A stretch of DNA of 64,000 nucleotides from Paraphoma chrysanthemicola. Lineage: Eukaryota > Ascomycota > Dothideomycetes > Pleosporales > Phaeosphaeriaceae. The translations under genes were made by a program, and so were the position numbers. The stretch lies in contig JAGMWG010000010.1 of assembly GCA_020744225.1 (NCBI GenBank), positions 496,001 to 560,000 of the forward strand, given 5' to 3'. Below the pieces are notes generated by a model that was not told the DNA's origin, did not search any database, and saw only the letters and a program-made list of their open reading frames with translations. Positions 62,695 through 64,000 of this stretch are shown piece by piece. Every line of letters begins with the position of its first letter. The stretch's first letter is position 1.

Positions 62695-64000
62695 ATGGCA
62701 GATCCCCCATCTGGGCATGACACCGCCGCAGACCCAGACATAATCAGTGTTCCGCTCGACGATGGCGCGGGTAAGACCGTTATGCGCTGCTTACCCGTCT
62801 GCAGTCTCGCTAATGCCCGATAGCATCTTCACATGTGCATGCGTCCGGAAGCAATGCTGAGGCCGCTACGCCCGCAGATCTGCCGCTGAGACAGACGCTG
62901 CGAAAGTCGCAAAGTGCATATGAGCCTCGGATCCATGATATTACCGACAAGTTTACAAGGGCTTCGAATGGCAAGTATTACCCCTCGTGTTGTGATTGGT
63001 GCCGCGGGGCAGCTGTTCAAGGCTGTCATGAAGCAGCTCGCACGTGCTTGCCATCATGATCAAGCAGAAATTGTACATGCAGACCAAACTAACACATTAT
63101 AGCTCTCGATGTTGGTCAACTCGTCAAAGATGAGTACTTTACGCTTTTCGAGTCCATTGGGGCAATCGAGGTACTTTGTCTTTCACCCCAGAGGAAGTCT
63201 AAACTGATTTGATTACACAGATCATGGACCCTAAAATGGACAGCGGCTTCTTGAAACCGGGCGAGACTCTAGAAGATGACTACGACACTCTTACACCATT
63301 ACTTCCTGAGGAGCTGATCGGCATCCTGGACCAGCTGTTGTGCTACGAAATGGCATGGCATACCGGGTATCCATTGTCACAAACTCTTTTTACATCGGTG
63401 TACATGGACAAGCTGCTCTGGCCAGAGATACGAACCCTAGAGCAGGCCCAATTCTACCGTGACGGTGTGGACGATGAGCGGCGACCAGGCCCACTACTAC
63501 AAGTGCTCAGAGCGTACTGTCTTGCGTTGATCAAAGGATGCGATTTTGTGATAGCTAAGATTATAGGGCGAGACTATTTCGAAGAGGAAGACTTCTGCAC
63601 GCATACATATAATCGCGTGCTGTTTGTCAACATACCAATGGATGTGTTCCTGAGAGAGCTTGATGCTGCTATGGAAGTCATGGAAGAGTGAGTGGTCGTC
63701 CGAAACAGTCATTCTACCAACATGCTCATACTTTTCAGCACTGATCTCGAGATGAACGACGCACTCCGATCTGCCATCACATCAAGACTCGAATTCAGGA
63801 AGGACTTTCTTCGCGCTCTAGATCTCGATCTCCCGCTCGACCACATCTCCTACTCCTGGCCACCAGTCCTGAAAGGGATTCACACTCTCAAAGCCACACA
63901 CCAACTTGGGCAGCCTGTTCCTGGCGCATTCAGCACCAAAATGCAACGTCGACTTGCTTCGACCGTCCCACCGCGACCCATTGTGGAACTCGAGTTCAAA
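62695..64000 (+). CDS. MAK10: NatC auxiliary subunit Mak10/Naa35 (partial, cut by window end)
   Basis: Exons 62695..62770, 62824..62970, 63103..63170, 63221..63687 and 63739 to the window end; 340 codons so far, all in phase. Mak10/Naa35 anchors NatC, the N-terminal acetyltransferase for Met-hydrophobic N-termini, to the ribosome. A disordered start (MADPPSGHDTAADPDI) is followed by HDITDKFTRASN joined to ALDVGQLVKDEYFTLFES, then IMDPKMDSGFLKPGE (the family signature), LLCYEMAWHTGYPLSQTLFT and DVFLRELDAAMEVMED. Intron 2 (62971..63102) is a GC-AG intron with donor GCAAGT. Splicing it restores the conserved N-A-L-D-V-G-Q-L-V-K-D-E-Y-F. The remaining C-terminal half lies beyond the window. Confidence 0.93.

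Noticed and set aside
1450..64000. MAK16 and MAK10 in the same window as a functional cluster
   Set aside because: They share only a yeast killer-virus phenotype name; their roles (60S assembly, N-terminal acetylation) and positions are unrelated.

Overview
The window is nuclear DNA from a filamentous ascomycete, most likely a dothideomycete. The evidence is short 44-80 nt introns with GTAAGT/GTGAGT donors and CTAAC/CTGAC branch sites, HET and HET-NACHT-ankyrin proteins, a Zn2Cys6 regulator, a DUF3176 membrane protein, a family-2 peroxidase and a GH6 cellulase. I see no tRNA, rRNA, CRISPR array or intact transposon. All gene models were spliced by eye from reading frame, splice signals and recalled family sequences.

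Left end (0.4-4.9 kb): a small protein with a clathrin-adaptor-type FGDF motif, then MAK16 (60S assembly) divergent from the mitochondrial tRNA-modification GTPase MSS1. The essential C-terminal FCVGK tail of MSS1 sits on a 19-nt last exon. From 5.2 to 6.45 kb the minus strand carries a TATA box, an AUG-free pyrimidine-rich leader and two separate mini-ORFs that encode the same heptapeptide MGRGGYN with different codons. This is the most unusual signal in the window. About 4.7 kb of gene-poor DNA follows.

Middle (11-24 kb): a SprT-like metalloprotease, a decayed protein kinase, a DUF3176 membrane protein, a small CxxC gene with an in-frame stop, and a large HET-NACHT-ankyrin NLR.

Accessory/catabolic block (25.8-42.4 kb): a heme-thiolate peroxidase, a GH6 cellobiohydrolase and the Ca2+ channel subunit MID1, then a five-gene neighbourhood of Zn2Cys6 regulator, aldehyde dehydrogenase, SnoaL-like protein, dihydroxybenzoate-type decarboxylase and carotenoid/stilbene cleavage oxygenase. 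Read together, these five suggest an aromatic (stilbene or lignin-dimer) breakdown route: cleave to aldehydes, oxidise to acids, decarboxylate. A second HET gene with an unusual C-terminal half follows in AT-richer DNA.

Right end (45-64 kb): two unknown acidic proteins, a small single-pass membrane protein, a peroxisomal acyl-CoA dehydrogenase (SKL end), a divergent pair of eight-cysteine small secreted paralogues, then housekeeping genes: SCC4/MAU2 cohesin loader, an EHT1/EEB1-type esterase, LOC1, VPS68, VPS55, proteasome PRE5, ATP synthase epsilon (ATP15) and MAK10/NAA35 (cut by the window end). VPS55 and VPS68, partners in one endosomal complex, are convergent neighbours. Two introns, in the cleavage oxygenase and in MAK10, are GC-AG and share the same junction sequence.
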